The notes under the pieces: model-generated
The model's input: the letters and a program-made list of their open reading frames with translations, nothing else
The model's database searches: none
Told to the model about the DNA's origin: nothing
Shown: positions 37,067 to 45,741 of the stretch, piece after piece
How the letters are laid out: the number at the start of each line of letters is the position of its first letter
Numbering within the stretch: position 1 is the first letter of the stretch
NCBI GenBank assembly: GCA_002482845.1
Contig: DLGT01000004.1
Span: forward strand, 1 to 59,629
Source: Saprospiraceae bacterium UBA7687
Lineage (GTDB): Bacteria; Bacteroidota; Bacteroidia; Chitinophagales; Saprospiraceae
DNA length: 59,629 bases
Direction of reading: 5' to 3'
Made by a program: the position numbers and the translations under genes

Positions 37067-37120
37067 AAAACTTGATTTTAATTTGTTATTTTGATTTAAG
37101 AATTTATTACTTAATATTTA

Positions 37121-37882
37121 TTACTCAATGAGATATGGGACCTTACCATCTGTGATGATGATTTTACTATTTGTAGACCTAGATAGCTCAATAAACGCTT
37201 CTATACTTCTTACTTTAATAATTTCATCAGTAAGCCCTTCGGACAATATTTTCTGTGAGTCTCTAGTGCCTTTTGCCTCTATTATTTTGCGCTCGGCTTC
37301 TAGTTTTTCTTGCTCAAGAATGAAGACCATTCTCATAGCATTCTGTTCTGCTTGTAGTTTTTGCTCAATAGAACTTGATAGACCTGATGGCAATTGTATA
37401 CTCTTCATTAGAACAGCTTCCACGACGATTCCTTGTCGGTGCAGTGTTTCGTCCATTTTCTGTTTGATGGATTGTTCTATTTCTGATCTCATCCCTGAAT
37501 GCATATCTTTTGCAAAATAATTTGAACAAACATCAGCTGCTGCAGACCTGAATACATTGGAGATTATGTTTTCATAACCTACTCCTATCTCGCTGATGAC
37601 TCTAGGTACCATTTTTTTGTCGATTCGGTATAGAATGGAAATCTGAGATACCACGCTCATACCTTCTTTGCTCGGAAGACTTAGCGAAAGCTCGATGTCA
37701 CTAATTTGGATGTTGGTTTTTACGACCTTAGTCGTGATGGGATTAAACCACACAAGACCTTCATCATAACTTTTATTGGAGAGTTTGCCCCATCGTTGTT
37801 TTACACCTATTTCACCCGGTCGAACCACTGCACAACTCATAAATTGAATAATGACTAATAAACTAAAAATATACTTTTTCAT
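37121..37882 (-). CDS. SPFH/prohibitin-family lipoprotein
   Basis: A 253-residue protein with a lipobox-like N-terminus (LLVIIQFMSC, Cys at 17) and an SPFH domain at about 20-185 (VVRPGEIGVKQRWGKL, GLVWFNPITTKVVKTNIQ, QISILYRID). A helical region rich in E, A and K (EQKLQAEQNAMRMVFILEQE, EAERKIIEAKGTRDSQK) follows, as in prohibitins and stomatins. Such proteins form membrane-bound rings or scaffolds and often modulate proteases. Lipid anchoring instead of a transmembrane helix is a feature of Bacteroidota members. Confidence 0.88.
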   Translation of the reverse strand: MKKYIFSLLVIIQFMSCAVVRPGEIGVKQRWGKLSNKSYDEGLVWFNPITTKVVKTNIQISDIELSLSLPSKEGMSVVSQISILYRIDKKMVPRVISEIGVGYENIISNVFRSAAADVCSNYFAKDMHSGMRSEIEQSIKQKMDETLHRQGIVVEAVLMKSIQLPSGLSSSIEQKLQAEQNAMRMVFILEQEKLEAERKIIEAKGTRDSQKILSEGLTDEIIKVRSIEAFIELSRSTNSKIIITDGKVPYLIE

Positions 37883-38254
37883 TTTCTGCTTATTTAAATG
37901 TGATTAAATACAGCACAAAAATATGTCAAAATAATTATAATGAATATTTATCATTATTATGAAAAGTATAAAAATAATTTATGTAATAGATGTATTACAA
38001 GCAATAATTGACTTCTTGTTTTATTGTGAAATTCACCAAGCCTTAAAATAAATTTTATCTGTACGCATGAAATTTGAAGTTCATAGTGTTAGCAATTTGA
38101 ATTTTATTGAAGTTCATAAATCAAATAATTTTTAGCATAGGATTGAATGTTAGATTTCTATCCCTTATTAAATATAAGTCTTTTTTCTGATGATGTTGTT
38201 TTAATTATCAATAGCTATTTTTCTTGCTATTTTGTTGTCTAAACTCAATTATTA
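37883..38254. other. Intergenic region without recognised gene
   Basis: A 372-bp very AT-rich stretch between two minus-strand genes. It probably holds the promoter of the SPFH gene (a TATTTTTG match on the minus strand at 37923 to 37916, weak). No RNA gene, repeat or convincing open frame was seen. Confidence 0.5.
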
Positions 38255-38686
38255 TCAAACAACTGTATCTTTAAATAAAAATTGATTAAGAATATTTCGT
38301 GTTTCTTCACTGATTGGAAATGATTTTCCTGTAGATTTTTCTACTTGAACAATGGTACTTTCTGATGTAGCTACACATTCGCCATTTTGGAAAAGATTTT
38401 GACAAATTTTTATGGAGCTATTTCCAATCTTTATAATTCCTGTACCTATTTCCACTTTTCCCGGCCATAATATTTCTTTCAGGAATTGTAGGTTTAAATT
38501 CACTATTACAAAACTTATTTCATTTGACAATATTGAAATACTTGGGTTGTAAAGAAGTTCAACTCTGCCAGTCTCAAGGTAGCTAGCAAATACAGCATTA
38601 TTTACATGACCTTGCCTATCAGTATCTGAATACCTAATTTTATCTATTGATGTTAAAGGGAAATCCTTAAGCTCCAAATGTTTCAT
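38255..38686 (-). CDS. Acyl-CoA thioesterase of the 4HBT hot-dog family
   Basis: A 143-residue protein of typical family length. The motif RYSDTDRQGHVNNAVFASYL (residues 19-38) is the hallmark of 4-hydroxybenzoyl-CoA-type thioesterases, with the catalytic Asp in SDTD. The later LNLQFLKEILWPGKVEIGTG matches the central strands. It probably hydrolyses acyl-CoA in the cytoplasm; chain specificity cannot be told. No clear operon partners. Confidence 0.9.
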   Translation of the reverse strand: MKHLELKDFPLTSIDKIRYSDTDRQGHVNNAVFASYLETGRVELLYNPSISILSNEISFVIVNLNLQFLKEILWPGKVEIGTGIIKIGNSSIKICQNLFQNGECVATSESTIVQVEKSTGKSFPISEETRNILNQFLFKDTVV

Positions 38687-38744
38687 AATTGAGTCTGCTT
38701 CGAAAAGTCTTTGGGTTTAATGAAAAAAAATTAGTTTCTACTGA

Positions 38745-38800
38745 ATTGATAATCAATCGCTTCCCTTCAGGGTTAAGGTAAAAAGCGGTTGACTATCAAT
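38745..38800. terminator. Large imperfect hairpin downstream of msrBA
   Basis: Arms at 38745-38762 and 38783-38800 pair over 18 bp with two wobble positions; the loop holds a smaller hairpin CCCT-TC-AGGG. It lies after the minus-strand MsrB-MsrA gene, but the T run is cleaner on the plus strand (CTGTTTTTG). It could therefore be a repeat rather than a terminator. Confidence 0.5.
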
Positions 38801-38905
38801 CTGTTTTTGTTATTGGTTTGGAATAATTATTTCTAATTTCACTTTTTTTAAAATTCCTATTTATTTACCGACTGTATCTTCAGAACCATAAATCTAAGGA
38901 TGTAA

Positions 38906-39964
38906 TCACTTCACCAAATCCTTAACTTTTGCCAATGTCCTTTCTCTACGTGGGATACTTTCTGCTCTTACATATCCTTGATTTGGATTGAGCTTTACGA
39001 AGTCTTGATGATAGGCTTCTGCTTCCCAAAATTTTGAAAAAGGTACCACTTGAGTTGCAATAGGTTTATTGTATTCAAGCGCTATGTCTTTTATTTTTTG
39101 ATCAATGATTGTTTTCTCTTCTTCATTTCTATAAAAGGCAATAGTCCTATACTGTTTGCCACGATCGGGACCTTGTCCATTGACAATCGTAGGATCTATT
39201 GATGCAAAAAACACTCGAACTAGGTCTTTATAACTAATCACTTTCGGATCATAATATACTTCAAATGCTTCTGCATGCCCTGTGCGTCCTGCACCTACAT
39301 TTTCATAAGTTGGGTTAGGTTCTTCTCCACCAGAGTATCCTGAAATAACTTCTGAGACACCTTTTATACTTTCAAAAATCGTCTCAGTACACCAGAAACA
39401 TCCTCCTGCAAAAGTCGCGACTGAAAGGTCTGAAAGTGGTGTTTGGGCAGCGACAAATTGCATTGCTTCGCCATTCATACAATACCTAAGTCCAGTGGGA
39501 TTAGGACCATCATTAAATACATGTCCTAAATGTCCTCCACATCGCTTACAGGTAACTTCATCTCTTGACATGCCTAGAGAATTATCTACAGATACGGATA
39601 CACTTTTTGACGAAAGATATTGGAAAAAACTAGGCCAACCTGTACCAGAATCAAATTTTGTTTCGGATGCAAATAATGGATTTTTACAGCCAGCGCATAC
39701 AAATGTTCCTTTTTCTTTTACCGTATTAAGTGGACTACTATTAGGCCTTTCTGTACCATGTTCACGAAGGATATAGTATTGGGATGAAGACAATTCTTTT
39801 TTCCATTCATCATTCGTCTTGACAATTTTTTCTGTCCAGTTTGTATCCAAATTAATGACCGCATCACTTGTTTTAGGTGAAGAATTTACTTCTGGTTTGG
39901 TGCTTTTTTGGGCACAAGCATTTAGACATATTAATAAAAAACAACTTGTGATTAACTTGAGCAT
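38906..39964 (-). CDS. msrBA: Bifunctional peptide methionine sulfoxide reductase MsrB-MsrA, lipoprotein
   Basis: A 352-residue fusion protein that reduces both epimers of methionine sulfoxide in proteins. A lipobox (LICLNAC, Cys at 17) implies export and lipid anchoring, so it should repair extracytoplasmic proteins. The MsrB domain comes first (about 45-170), with zinc pairs CAGC and CKRC and catalytic Cys in GLRYCMNG. The MsrA domain (about 180-335) has the catalytic motif GGCFWC, then GYSGGEEPNPTYENVGAGRT and FFASIDPT. The B-then-A order occurs in many bacteria, although A-then-B is also known. Confidence 0.95.
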   Translation of the reverse strand: MLKLITSCFLLICLNACAQKSTKPEVNSSPKTSDAVINLDTNWTEKIVKTNDEWKKELSSSQYYILREHGTERPNSSPLNTVKEKGTFVCAGCKNPLFASETKFDSGTGWPSFFQYLSSKSVSVSVDNSLGMSRDEVTCKRCGGHLGHVFNDGPNPTGLRYCMNGEAMQFVAAQTPLSDLSVATFAGGCFWCTETIFESIKGVSEVISGYSGGEEPNPTYENVGAGRTGHAEAFEVYYDPKVISYKDLVRVFFASIDPTIVNGQGPDRGKQYRTIAFYRNEEEKTIIDQKIKDIALEYNKPIATQVVPFSKFWEAEAYHQDFVKLNPNQGYVRAESIPRRERTLAKVKDLVK

Positions 39965-40331
39965 GTGTTTAGATTTACTGGTATTTAATGAGGATTTGAA
40001 ACAGATTTGATAGAGAATATTTTTGTGTTTTATATGATTTGATGCTCAGCTGTTGCCATAATAATAAAATATTTATTTTGAAAATGATACTATGAATATT
40101 TTGAGCAAAAACGCTAGCCAAATTCTATCAAATGGGTATCAAGGGTTAATTATTCGTCAATGATTATTTTATGTAACACATTAAAGGCTAAAAGGATTAT
40201 AGAAGGATGCCTGTATAGTGGGTTTTGTTGCAATATTGACAGTAAAATGATAAAGTTTAATGTAGACGCCATTTTTAGAAGGCAAAATTATTTGGGTTTT
40301 AAATTTACGCCTATTTCTTTTATCATTCCTC
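39965..40331. other. Intergenic region without recognised gene
   Basis: AT-rich sequence before the duplicated leader at 40332. A 67-codon open frame (40160-40363) has no start signal or protein-like composition and was not accepted. GATGCCTGT occurs near 40208 and again near 41009, suggesting that a degenerate part of the repeat extends here. Confidence 0.4.
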
Positions 40332-40546
40332 TGCTATTGCAAGTTTGCAACTTGTGCTTTTAACACTATATAGGTTTTATAATTTGGTAACAGTTGATTT
40401 ATAAAAAGTTGTAACTTCGCATCAAATATAATTTTATCATCGCATGGACATAAAATAATCAAAAGCATGAGTCTTATGTATTGTCAAAAAAAAAATGGTC
40501 TTAAATGGCCATGACATGATGAGTAGCAAACTCGTAAAGCAAAGGT
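40332..40546. repeat. About 214-bp direct repeat, copy 1, leader of the first small lipoprotein gene
   Basis: This copy aligns to 41021-41234 with offset 689 then 688 bp (one indel) and moderate divergence. Shared blocks include CTTGTGCTNTTAACACTATA, GATTTATAAAAAG and CAAAAGCATGAGTCTTAT. A TAACTTcG near-match to the -7 box in this copy corresponds to a perfect TAACTTTG in copy 2. The repeat ends about 33 bp before the ATG at 40579. Confidence 0.8.
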
Positions 40547-40578
40547 TCAATTTTTAAATTTATTTATTAGAGTTATTT

Positions 40579-40983
40579 ATGGTAAGAATATTTTTAATAT
40601 TTATTTTAATTGACTTGTCGTGTCGGTCGAATGTAGAAAAATCAGTACTTCCTGAACCACTATTTATTGAGTCAATAAATGAATGTAAGTGCATTTTAAA
40701 GAATAAAATAGATAATTTTATACTTCTCGATTCTTTCACAAATATTATCATGCATAATTCAAATTGTAAAGGACCAAGTTATGGTGTTTTTCAAGTCCAC
40801 TTTTCAGTTAAAGAAATTGAAAAATTTGAAATTGATTCAGTTCTGTTATTTGTGTGTAATGATAGATTGGTAATAAATGACATAAAGTTATTTAAGGAGA
40901 CATTATATTTAGATCATCCATTAAATTGTATGACGGAAGGTTTGGGTTGTAGCAAAGTTAAAGTAAATTTAGATTATCAATAG
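40579..40983 (+). CDS. Small predicted lipoprotein, unknown function
   Basis: A 134-residue protein with a short hydrophobic N-terminus ending in Cys (IFLIFILIDLSC, Cys at 15); the lipobox is imperfect, with Asp at -3. The rest is a small soluble domain with several Cys residues (ECKC, NSNCKG, CND, NCMTEGLGCSK). I do not recognise the family. It follows copy 1 of the duplicated leader, in the same position as the MORN-like lipoprotein gene after copy 2. Confidence 0.65.
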   Translation: MVRIFLIFILIDLSCRSNVEKSVLPEPLFIESINECKCILKNKIDNFILLDSFTNIIMHNSNCKGPSYGVFQVHFSVKEIEKFEIDSVLLFVCNDRLVINDIKLFKETLYLDHPLNCMTEGLGCSKVKVNLDYQ

Positions 40984-41020
40984 CCTTTGCTAGGCGTGGT
41001 TTGCAACGATGCCTGTCTCC

Positions 41021-41234
41021 TGCTAGCGTAAGTTTACAACTTGTGCTATTAACACTATATAAGTATCATAATTCGTAGACTTGAGATTTATAAAAAGCTT
41101 TAACTTTGCGTCATATATAATTTTATCAATGAACGGACGTGAAATCATCAAAAGCATGAGTCTTATCTATCGTCAAAAAGAAAAGGTCTTAAATGTCTAT
41201 GCCACAATGATTAATATATTCGTAAAACATAGGA
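41021..41234. repeat. About 214-bp direct repeat, copy 2, leader of the MORN-like lipoprotein gene
   Basis: Second copy of the leader at 40332-40546. It contains TTAACTTTGCG, a good TAnnTTTG box, followed by about 170 bp of conserved leader before the ATG at 41280. A 61-codon open frame in it is partly shared with copy 1, where frame and stops are not kept, so it is unlikely to be translated. Confidence 0.8.
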
Positions 41235-41279
41235 TCGCTGTTGCAAACTGCGACCTTCGGATGTAGTAAAAAGTCATTA

Positions 41280-42011
41280 ATGAAAAATATTTTTTCACTT
41301 ATTGTCATTCTTAGTCTTATAATTATTTCTTGTAAGAATAGAGAGAAGGTTTTTTTAAAATCTTACAAAGTTGATGATGTATCATACTCATGTGAAGATT
41401 ATTATATTTTGCGTAAGTTGGTTAAAGAAATATGTTATTATCCAACAGGGGATACTATTTCCATCATTAATTATAATGAAAATAAAAAAAGTGGAGACTT
41501 TAAAGAGTTTTACAATAACAATAAAGTTAAAACAAATGGGCAATTTTCATCAAATAATAAAATAGGGCTTTGGCGACAATATTATGAGAACTCTATTCTT
41601 AAAACTGTTCTTTTGTATATAGAAAGTGAAGATACGACGGAATTGGTTTACAAAAAAGAATATCATGAGAATGGGAATTTAAAAGCTTGTATTTTACCAA
41701 TTGATTTAAGTACAAATAACAGTAATTTAGAATATAAAATTGGTTATACATATCAGTTATATATAAAATTAAAGTACTCAATTCATGAAAAATGTAAAAT
41801 AAGTGGAGAGCTTTTTGATTATAGTTCTAATCAAGACGTGAAGTTATGTAATTCGAAAGATCCCCTTATTTTGATTTGTGAGTTTACCCCTTGCAGCAAG
41901 GGAGATCATTTTATAAAAGGAGAAATATTTGAATATGAAGGAATTAAAGATGATGAAAAATATAGTGGAGTTACTATGTTTGATTTTAAATATAAAGCAT
42001 CAAAACAATAA
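41280..42011 (+). CDS. Lipoprotein with MORN-like (YwqK-type) repeats
   Basis: About 243 residues from ATG 41280. An upstream TTG at 41241 would give a longer form lacking a proper signal at the N-terminus. A lipobox follows the hydrophobic start (ILSLIIISC). Residues about 70-150 hold MORN-variant repeats (GDFKEFYNNNKVKTNGQF, GLWRQYYENSILKT, YKKEYHENGNLKA) as in YwqK-family proteins, some of which act as antitoxins or immunity proteins. The C-terminal half is unassigned. It is followed after 57 bp by a small gene. Confidence 0.78.
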   Translation: MKNIFSLIVILSLIIISCKNREKVFLKSYKVDDVSYSCEDYYILRKLVKEICYYPTGDTISIINYNENKKSGDFKEFYNNNKVKTNGQFSSNNKIGLWRQYYENSILKTVLLYIESEDTTELVYKKEYHENGNLKACILPIDLSTNNSNLEYKIGYTYQLYIKLKYSIHEKCKISGELFDYSSNQDVKLCNSKDPLILICEFTPCSKGDHFIKGEIFEYEGIKDDEKYSGVTMFDFKYKASKQ

Positions 42012-42068
42012 AATTGAAGTTAGGTGTCCATTATATTGTAAACAATTTAAAAAGTTTAATTCCTTAAA

Positions 42069-42317
42069 ATGAATAAATTAGAATTTTTGTCTCAAAAAAA
42101 CAAATTGGTCGTTCAATTAACAAATAATTTTTGTGAAATTGGGAATGATCCCGAATACGAAACTAATCAAAATATTCTTTTGTCAATATTGAGCCAATAT
42201 ACATATGATAATAGGTTGAAAATAAAAGGATTGCTCTCTCATACAATAATAGATAGTTTAGAAATTGATCAGGATATTGCTGATGCATTTATAAAGTTTG
42301 ATAGACAAATAAATTAA
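42069..42317 (+). CDS. Small hypothetical protein
   Basis: An 82-residue acidic, probably helical cytoplasmic protein (MNKLEFLSQKNKLVVQLTNN). No family recognised. It starts 57 bp after the MORN-like lipoprotein gene on the same strand, so it is likely co-transcribed. Base composition resembles its neighbours. An immunity-type role would fit the setting but has no direct support. Confidence 0.5.
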   Translation: MNKLEFLSQKNKLVVQLTNNFCEIGNDPEYETNQNILLSILSQYTYDNRLKIKGLLSHTIIDSLEIDQDIADAFIKFDRQIN

Positions 42318-42385
42318 TACGATGTTGCACTTACTCCTTGTGATGCAATGGTTAAGCCATGAATCAAAGACAGAGCTCTGCTGTG

Positions 42386-42402
42386 CGTAGTTTGAAACTA
42401 CG
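42386..42402. repeat. REP-like palindrome
   Basis: The sequence CGTAGTTTGAAACTACG is a perfect 8-bp inverted repeat around a single base. It lies in a GC-richer 200-bp stretch (42330-42530) with further short palindromes such as ATGGTTAAGCCAT. This is typical of small hairpin repeats moved by REP-associated transposases, none of which is encoded here. Confidence 0.55.
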
Positions 42403-42542
42403 TCTGTGTGCTTCCATGGCTGTGCCATTGGCTCATCGCGTCTCGGTATAGGCAGGCTAGATTGTCTGACAGTTTATAAAAGCTTATGCCAGGTTCAGGA
42501 ATCTGGAATAAGACAATAAGAAGTCTGATTTTTTTAAAAAAA

Positions 42543-42881
42543 CTAAAACTCAAACATTTCTTGAAGTCGTTCGCAGACTATATGTGCGTCTATTTCTGAT
42601 AAAGTTGTAATTTTTTGTATAAATCTCATTTTGTCCACTGCTCTTATCTGATCAAGTGCGATCTCTCCATTTTGTTTAAGGATATTTATAGGAATTCTAG
42701 TAGGGTATTGCTTAATGGTATGCGTCAAAGGTGCTGCCAATACGGTATTTAGATTGTTGTTCATCTCATTGGTTGATATCACTACACAAGGGCGAGATTT
42801 TGAAATTTCACTTCCAATCGTTGGGTCAAGACTAACCGTCCAAATATCAAATCGCTCTATTTTTCTGGAACTACCACTCAT
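42543..42881 (-). CDS. mazF: MazF/PemK-family endoribonuclease toxin
   Basis: A 112-residue protein of typical MazF length. Motifs RFDIWTVSLDPTIGSEISKS, RPCVVIS, NTVLAAPLTHT and ALDQIRAVDK are the conserved core, including the Arg and Thr residues used for RNA cleavage. It overlaps the upstream antitoxin gene by 11 bp, the usual translational coupling. It should cleave mRNA at short sequence motifs when free of antitoxin. Confidence 0.93.
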   Translation of the reverse strand: MSGSSRKIERFDIWTVSLDPTIGSEISKSRPCVVISTNEMNNNLNTVLAAPLTHTIKQYPTRIPINILKQNGEIALDQIRAVDKMRFIQKITTLSEIDAHIVCERLQEMFEF

Positions 42882-43122
42882 TCATATCAAATTCACTAGT
42901 TATTCCATTAAATAAATCTTCTTCTATTGTTTGATTTTTTTTGTTGGCTTCTTTGAACAATAAATCCCAATTTTCTCTTCTCGTTTTCTTAATAGGTTTG
43001 ATTACAATCATATCTCTTACTACTTCTAATTCGACAGTATCGGAGATATTACAATTGTCCAACATGGACTTTGGAATGATAATCCCTGAAGAGTTTCCAA
43101 TTTTTCTAATTTGTTGTATCAT
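42871..43122 (-). CDS. mazE: MazE-family antitoxin (AbrB/SpoVT fold)
   Basis: An 83-residue protein. The N-terminal MIQQIRKIGNSSGIIIPKSM is the swapped-hairpin DNA-binding domain of the MazE/AbrB type. The acidic C-terminal part (EEDLFNGITSEFDMNEW) is the expected toxin-binding tail. It overlaps mazF by 11 bp, and the pair probably represses its own promoter. Confidence 0.92.
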   Translation of the reverse strand: MIQQIRKIGNSSGIIIPKSMLDNCNISDTVELEVVRDMIVIKPIKKTRRENWDLLFKEANKKNQTIEEDLFNGITSEFDMNEW

Positions 43123-43143
43123 GTTGCAATGGCGATGTTATAA

Positions 43144-43151
43144 CAAAGGTA
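43144..43151 (-). promoter_or_regulatory. -7 box of the mazEF operon
   Basis: TACCTTTG on the minus strand (43151 to 43144), 21 bp before the mazE start. No TTG at the normal -33 distance was found. Confidence 0.55.
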
Positions 43152-43202
43152 ATAACATTTTTTACAAATATAGAAAATTGTTCTCCTATTTTATTTAGTT
43201 TT

Positions 43203-43794
43203 TTAATTTATCCTATTCCCTTGTTTATCAATATAATACCAATCATCACTTATCCAACGATGGTACTCGCCTTCTTTGATTCTTTTGCAATTGTTTGATA
43301 CTTTTGCTTTTCCATCTTCAAAATAATAGGCGCAATCAAATTGACAGGGAATGACTATCTCACCTTGCTTATTTGCATACCCAATCTTGCCCGTTTCGCA
43401 TGACTCTAAAAAGACCTTCTACTACATAGTCTGGTCCATTATCAAAGGAAAAAACACTGAATAGTAGATTTTCATTTCTATCGATACCAATCATTTCTGA
43501 ATTTTTAGATACGATGGCAAATGTTTTTAAGGTATCTGTCCACGTGGCATAATATTTTCTAGCCGGAATGATGGTATCATTTCTTTTATCAACAAACGCA
43601 AATGGAACTCCGAGCTCATAATAAGCATTTTCTTTTGATTTTCTGACTAAATAATCAGTTGTATCAATTTTTGATATATCTAGATCGTGATAAATACTAT
43701 CTAGAGATGATGTTTTTTTTATAGGATTACTTTTTGGTACATCGCAGGAGAATAGTGTCATCGAAATTGCTAGGAAAATTAAACCAAGTTTCAT
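43203..43794 (-). pseudogene. WG-repeat lipoprotein broken by a frameshift
   Basis: The first 141-codon frame (43794 to 43369) encodes a lipoprotein (lipobox LFSC) whose C-terminus is odd. After GLFRVMRNG the frame runs into a stop within 9 codons. Shifting by one base at about 43389-43392 (an extra base in the GGGC run read on the minus strand) restores KIGYANKQGEIVIPCQFDCA, then YYFEDGKAKVSNNCKRI and WYYIDKQGNRIN, ending at 43203. This is textbook WG-repeat sequence and would give about 197 residues. Either the gene is inactivated or the base call is wrong. The function of WG-repeat lipoproteins is unknown. Confidence 0.88.
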
Positions 43795-43816
43795 ATATTT
43801 TAAAGAAATAATCTAT

Positions 43817-43824
43817 CAAAGGTA
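43817..43824 (-). promoter_or_regulatory. -7 box of the WG-repeat gene
   Basis: TACCTTTG on the minus strand (43824 to 43817), 22 bp before the start codon at 43794. Confidence 0.55.
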
Positions 43825-43874
43825 ATGTCATTTATAACTTCACATCATTTGTTGGATATAATTTTATTGGAATA

Positions 43875-44318
43875 TTAAATTTCAATATTTTTCAATACAA
43901 AATCCTTCCAATTTTCAACATCTTCATCAACTATAATTGTTCTGAAGTTATATTTTTCTCCTTCTATAGCTACACCTTTAGAGTCATCAATATGAATATC
44001 AATGTTAAACAAAGAAGGATATTTTGATGGCTTATTTTGACTGTTTTTTAAAACATGAAGATGTTTATTTTGATTAATGACAAAATCTACTGAAAAACCA
44101 TTTAACAAAAATAACAACTTGATTTTATAAACTGACCGAAATGATGTTGTATAGATTCCAACCTTATGATTTTGGGTTTTCAGCGCTTTAAATAGTTCGA
44201 TAGTACCCTTCCTTATTTTTTCTATTCCAAAAATTCTGTGTATTATTGTTTGTGGTTCCGTTGCAAAAGTTTTGATTCCAGGGATTATAGTGTCGTCTAA
44301 GTCAAATGATATTTTCAT
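43875..44318 (-). CDS. HAD-superfamily hydrolase, small
   Basis: A 147-residue protein beginning MKISFDLDDTI, the first HAD motif with nucleophile D6 and D8. IYTTSFRS supplies the second-motif Thr/Ser. A late IDIHIDDSKGVAIEGE gives the fourth-motif acidic pair. There is no large cap domain. Probably a cytoplasmic phosphatase of unknown substrate. Confidence 0.85.
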   Translation of the reverse strand: MKISFDLDDTIIPGIKTFATEPQTIIHRIFGIEKIRKGTIELFKALKTQNHKVGIYTTSFRSVYKIKLLFLLNGFSVDFVINQNKHLHVLKNSQNKPSKYPSLFNIDIHIDDSKGVAIEGEKYNFRTIIVDEDVENWKDFVLKNIEI

Positions 44319-44428
44319 TGAGTATAGGTTTTGTTTATTATTCGGGTTTTAGGTATGATTTTAAAAATCCTTATTAATTCTACTTTATTTATCATAGAGC
44401 GTATTATATATAATCACGCTATTTCGCA

Positions 44429-44470
44429 AAAAAAAAGCCACTCAAAACATTATATTCCAAGTGGCTTTTT
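44429..44470 (-). terminator. Terminator of the clp-tig operon
   Basis: On the minus strand AAAAAGCCACT pairs with AGTGGCTTTTTT across a 17-base loop (arms at 44460-44470 and 44431-44442). A run of nine T follows. It lies just after clpX. Confidence 0.85.
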
Positions 44471-44489
44471 ACTTATTTTCTTAAACCTA

Positions 44490-45734
44490 TTATGCTGCAA
44501 TCAACTTGCGGATGGCACTTTTATTCAGTTTATCTTCGACATATACTTTATCGACAATAAACTCTTTGATGTCATTCTGTGATGGTAACTCAAACATGGC
44601 ATCGTTCAAAATAGCTTCGCAAAGTGACCTAAGACCTCTAGCTCCAAGTTTATATTCTAAGGCTTTGTCTGCAATAAAATCAATCGCTTCTTTATCAAAC
44701 TCCAATTTTATACCTTCTAGCGCAAATAACTTATTGTATTGCTTTAAAAGCGCATTTTTTGGTTCGGTAAGAATAGCTATGAGTGTCTCTTTATCAAGTG
44801 GTTCTAGATATGTCAAGACTGGCAAACGTCCAATAAGCTCAGGAATAAGTCCAAAATGTTTTAGATCCTGATGGGTGATGTACTGAAGCATATTCTCTCT
44901 ATCTACCTTATCTTTGTCGTCACCATTAAAACCTATTACTTGCGTATTCAGTCTTTTGGATATGACTTTTTCTATACCTGCAAAAGCACCACCACAGATA
45001 AATAGGATATTAGAAGTATCTACTTTGATCATCTTTTGCTCAGGATGTTTTCTCCCACCATGTGGTGGCACATTGACTTCTGTGCCTTCAAGCAATTTCA
45101 ATAAAGCTTGCTGCACACCTTCACCTGATACATCTCTCGTGATAGATGGATTATCGTTTTTACGTGCGATTTTATCCACTTCATCTATGTAAACGATACC
45201 CCTTTGGGCAGCTTCGACATTAAAATCACATGCTTGTAACAGTCGACTCAACATACTTTCTACATCTTCGCCCACATAACCTGCTTCTGTGAAAACTGTA
45301 GCATCTACAATGGCAAAAGGCACGTCTAGAAACTTAGCAATGGTTTTAGCAAGTAGGGTTTTACCAGTACCTGTTTCACCAACCAAGATGATATTTGATT
45401 TTTCTATTTCTACATCTGTATCACCTAGATGATTAAGCCTTTTATAGTGGTTATAAACGGCTACGGACAGATATTTTTTTGCATCTGTTTGGCCAATAAC
45501 GTATTGATCTAGAAATGTTTTTATCTGTGCGGGCGTGATAGAAGTCGGCAATTTTCCGAATTCTTCTTTTTTAGGTGAAGTTTTTTTGATCTTTAACTCA
45601 TCACTGATGATGTCAAAAGCTTGCTCCACACAAGTCTCACAGATATGGCCATCTATGCCAGCAATGAGCATCAACGCATCGCGTTTATCTTTGCCGCAAA
45701 ACGAACATTTTATATTTTCCTTGTATTTTGACAT
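44490..45734 (-). CDS. clpX: ATP-dependent Clp protease, ATP-binding subunit ClpX
   Basis: 414 residues from the ATG at 45734; a longer frame from 45782 would overlap clpP, and ClpX proteins normally start as MSKY-type sequences just before the zinc finger. Zinc-binding domain with CSFC and CETC. AAA+ motifs: Walker A GETGTGKT, Walker B IVYIDEVDKI, pore loop AGYVGEDVES, sensor 2 GARGLRSL, and the IGF loop (VIGFNG) that docks on ClpP. It unfolds tagged proteins and feeds them to ClpP. It lies 7 bp downstream of clpP, in the same operon as tig. Confidence 0.97.
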   Translation of the reverse strand: MSKYKENIKCSFCGKDKRDALMLIAGIDGHICETCVEQAFDIISDELKIKKTSPKKEEFGKLPTSITPAQIKTFLDQYVIGQTDAKKYLSVAVYNHYKRLNHLGDTDVEIEKSNIILVGETGTGKTLLAKTIAKFLDVPFAIVDATVFTEAGYVGEDVESMLSRLLQACDFNVEAAQRGIVYIDEVDKIARKNDNPSITRDVSGEGVQQALLKLLEGTEVNVPPHGGRKHPEQKMIKVDTSNILFICGGAFAGIEKVISKRLNTQVIGFNGDDKDKVDRENMLQYITHQDLKHFGLIPELIGRLPVLTYLEPLDKETLIAILTEPKNALLKQYNKLFALEGIKLEFDKEAIDFIADKALEYKLGARGLRSLCEAILNDAMFELPSQNDIKEFIVDKVYVEDKLNKSAIRKLIAA

Positions 45735-45741
45735 TCTATGT

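Noticed and set aside
40160..40363. 67-codon open frame on the plus strand
   Set aside because: It runs into the duplicated leader and has no start signal or conserved pattern.
41081..41266. 61-codon open frame inside leader copy 2
   Set aside because: The matching part of leader copy 1 does not keep the frame, so it is better explained as leader sequence.
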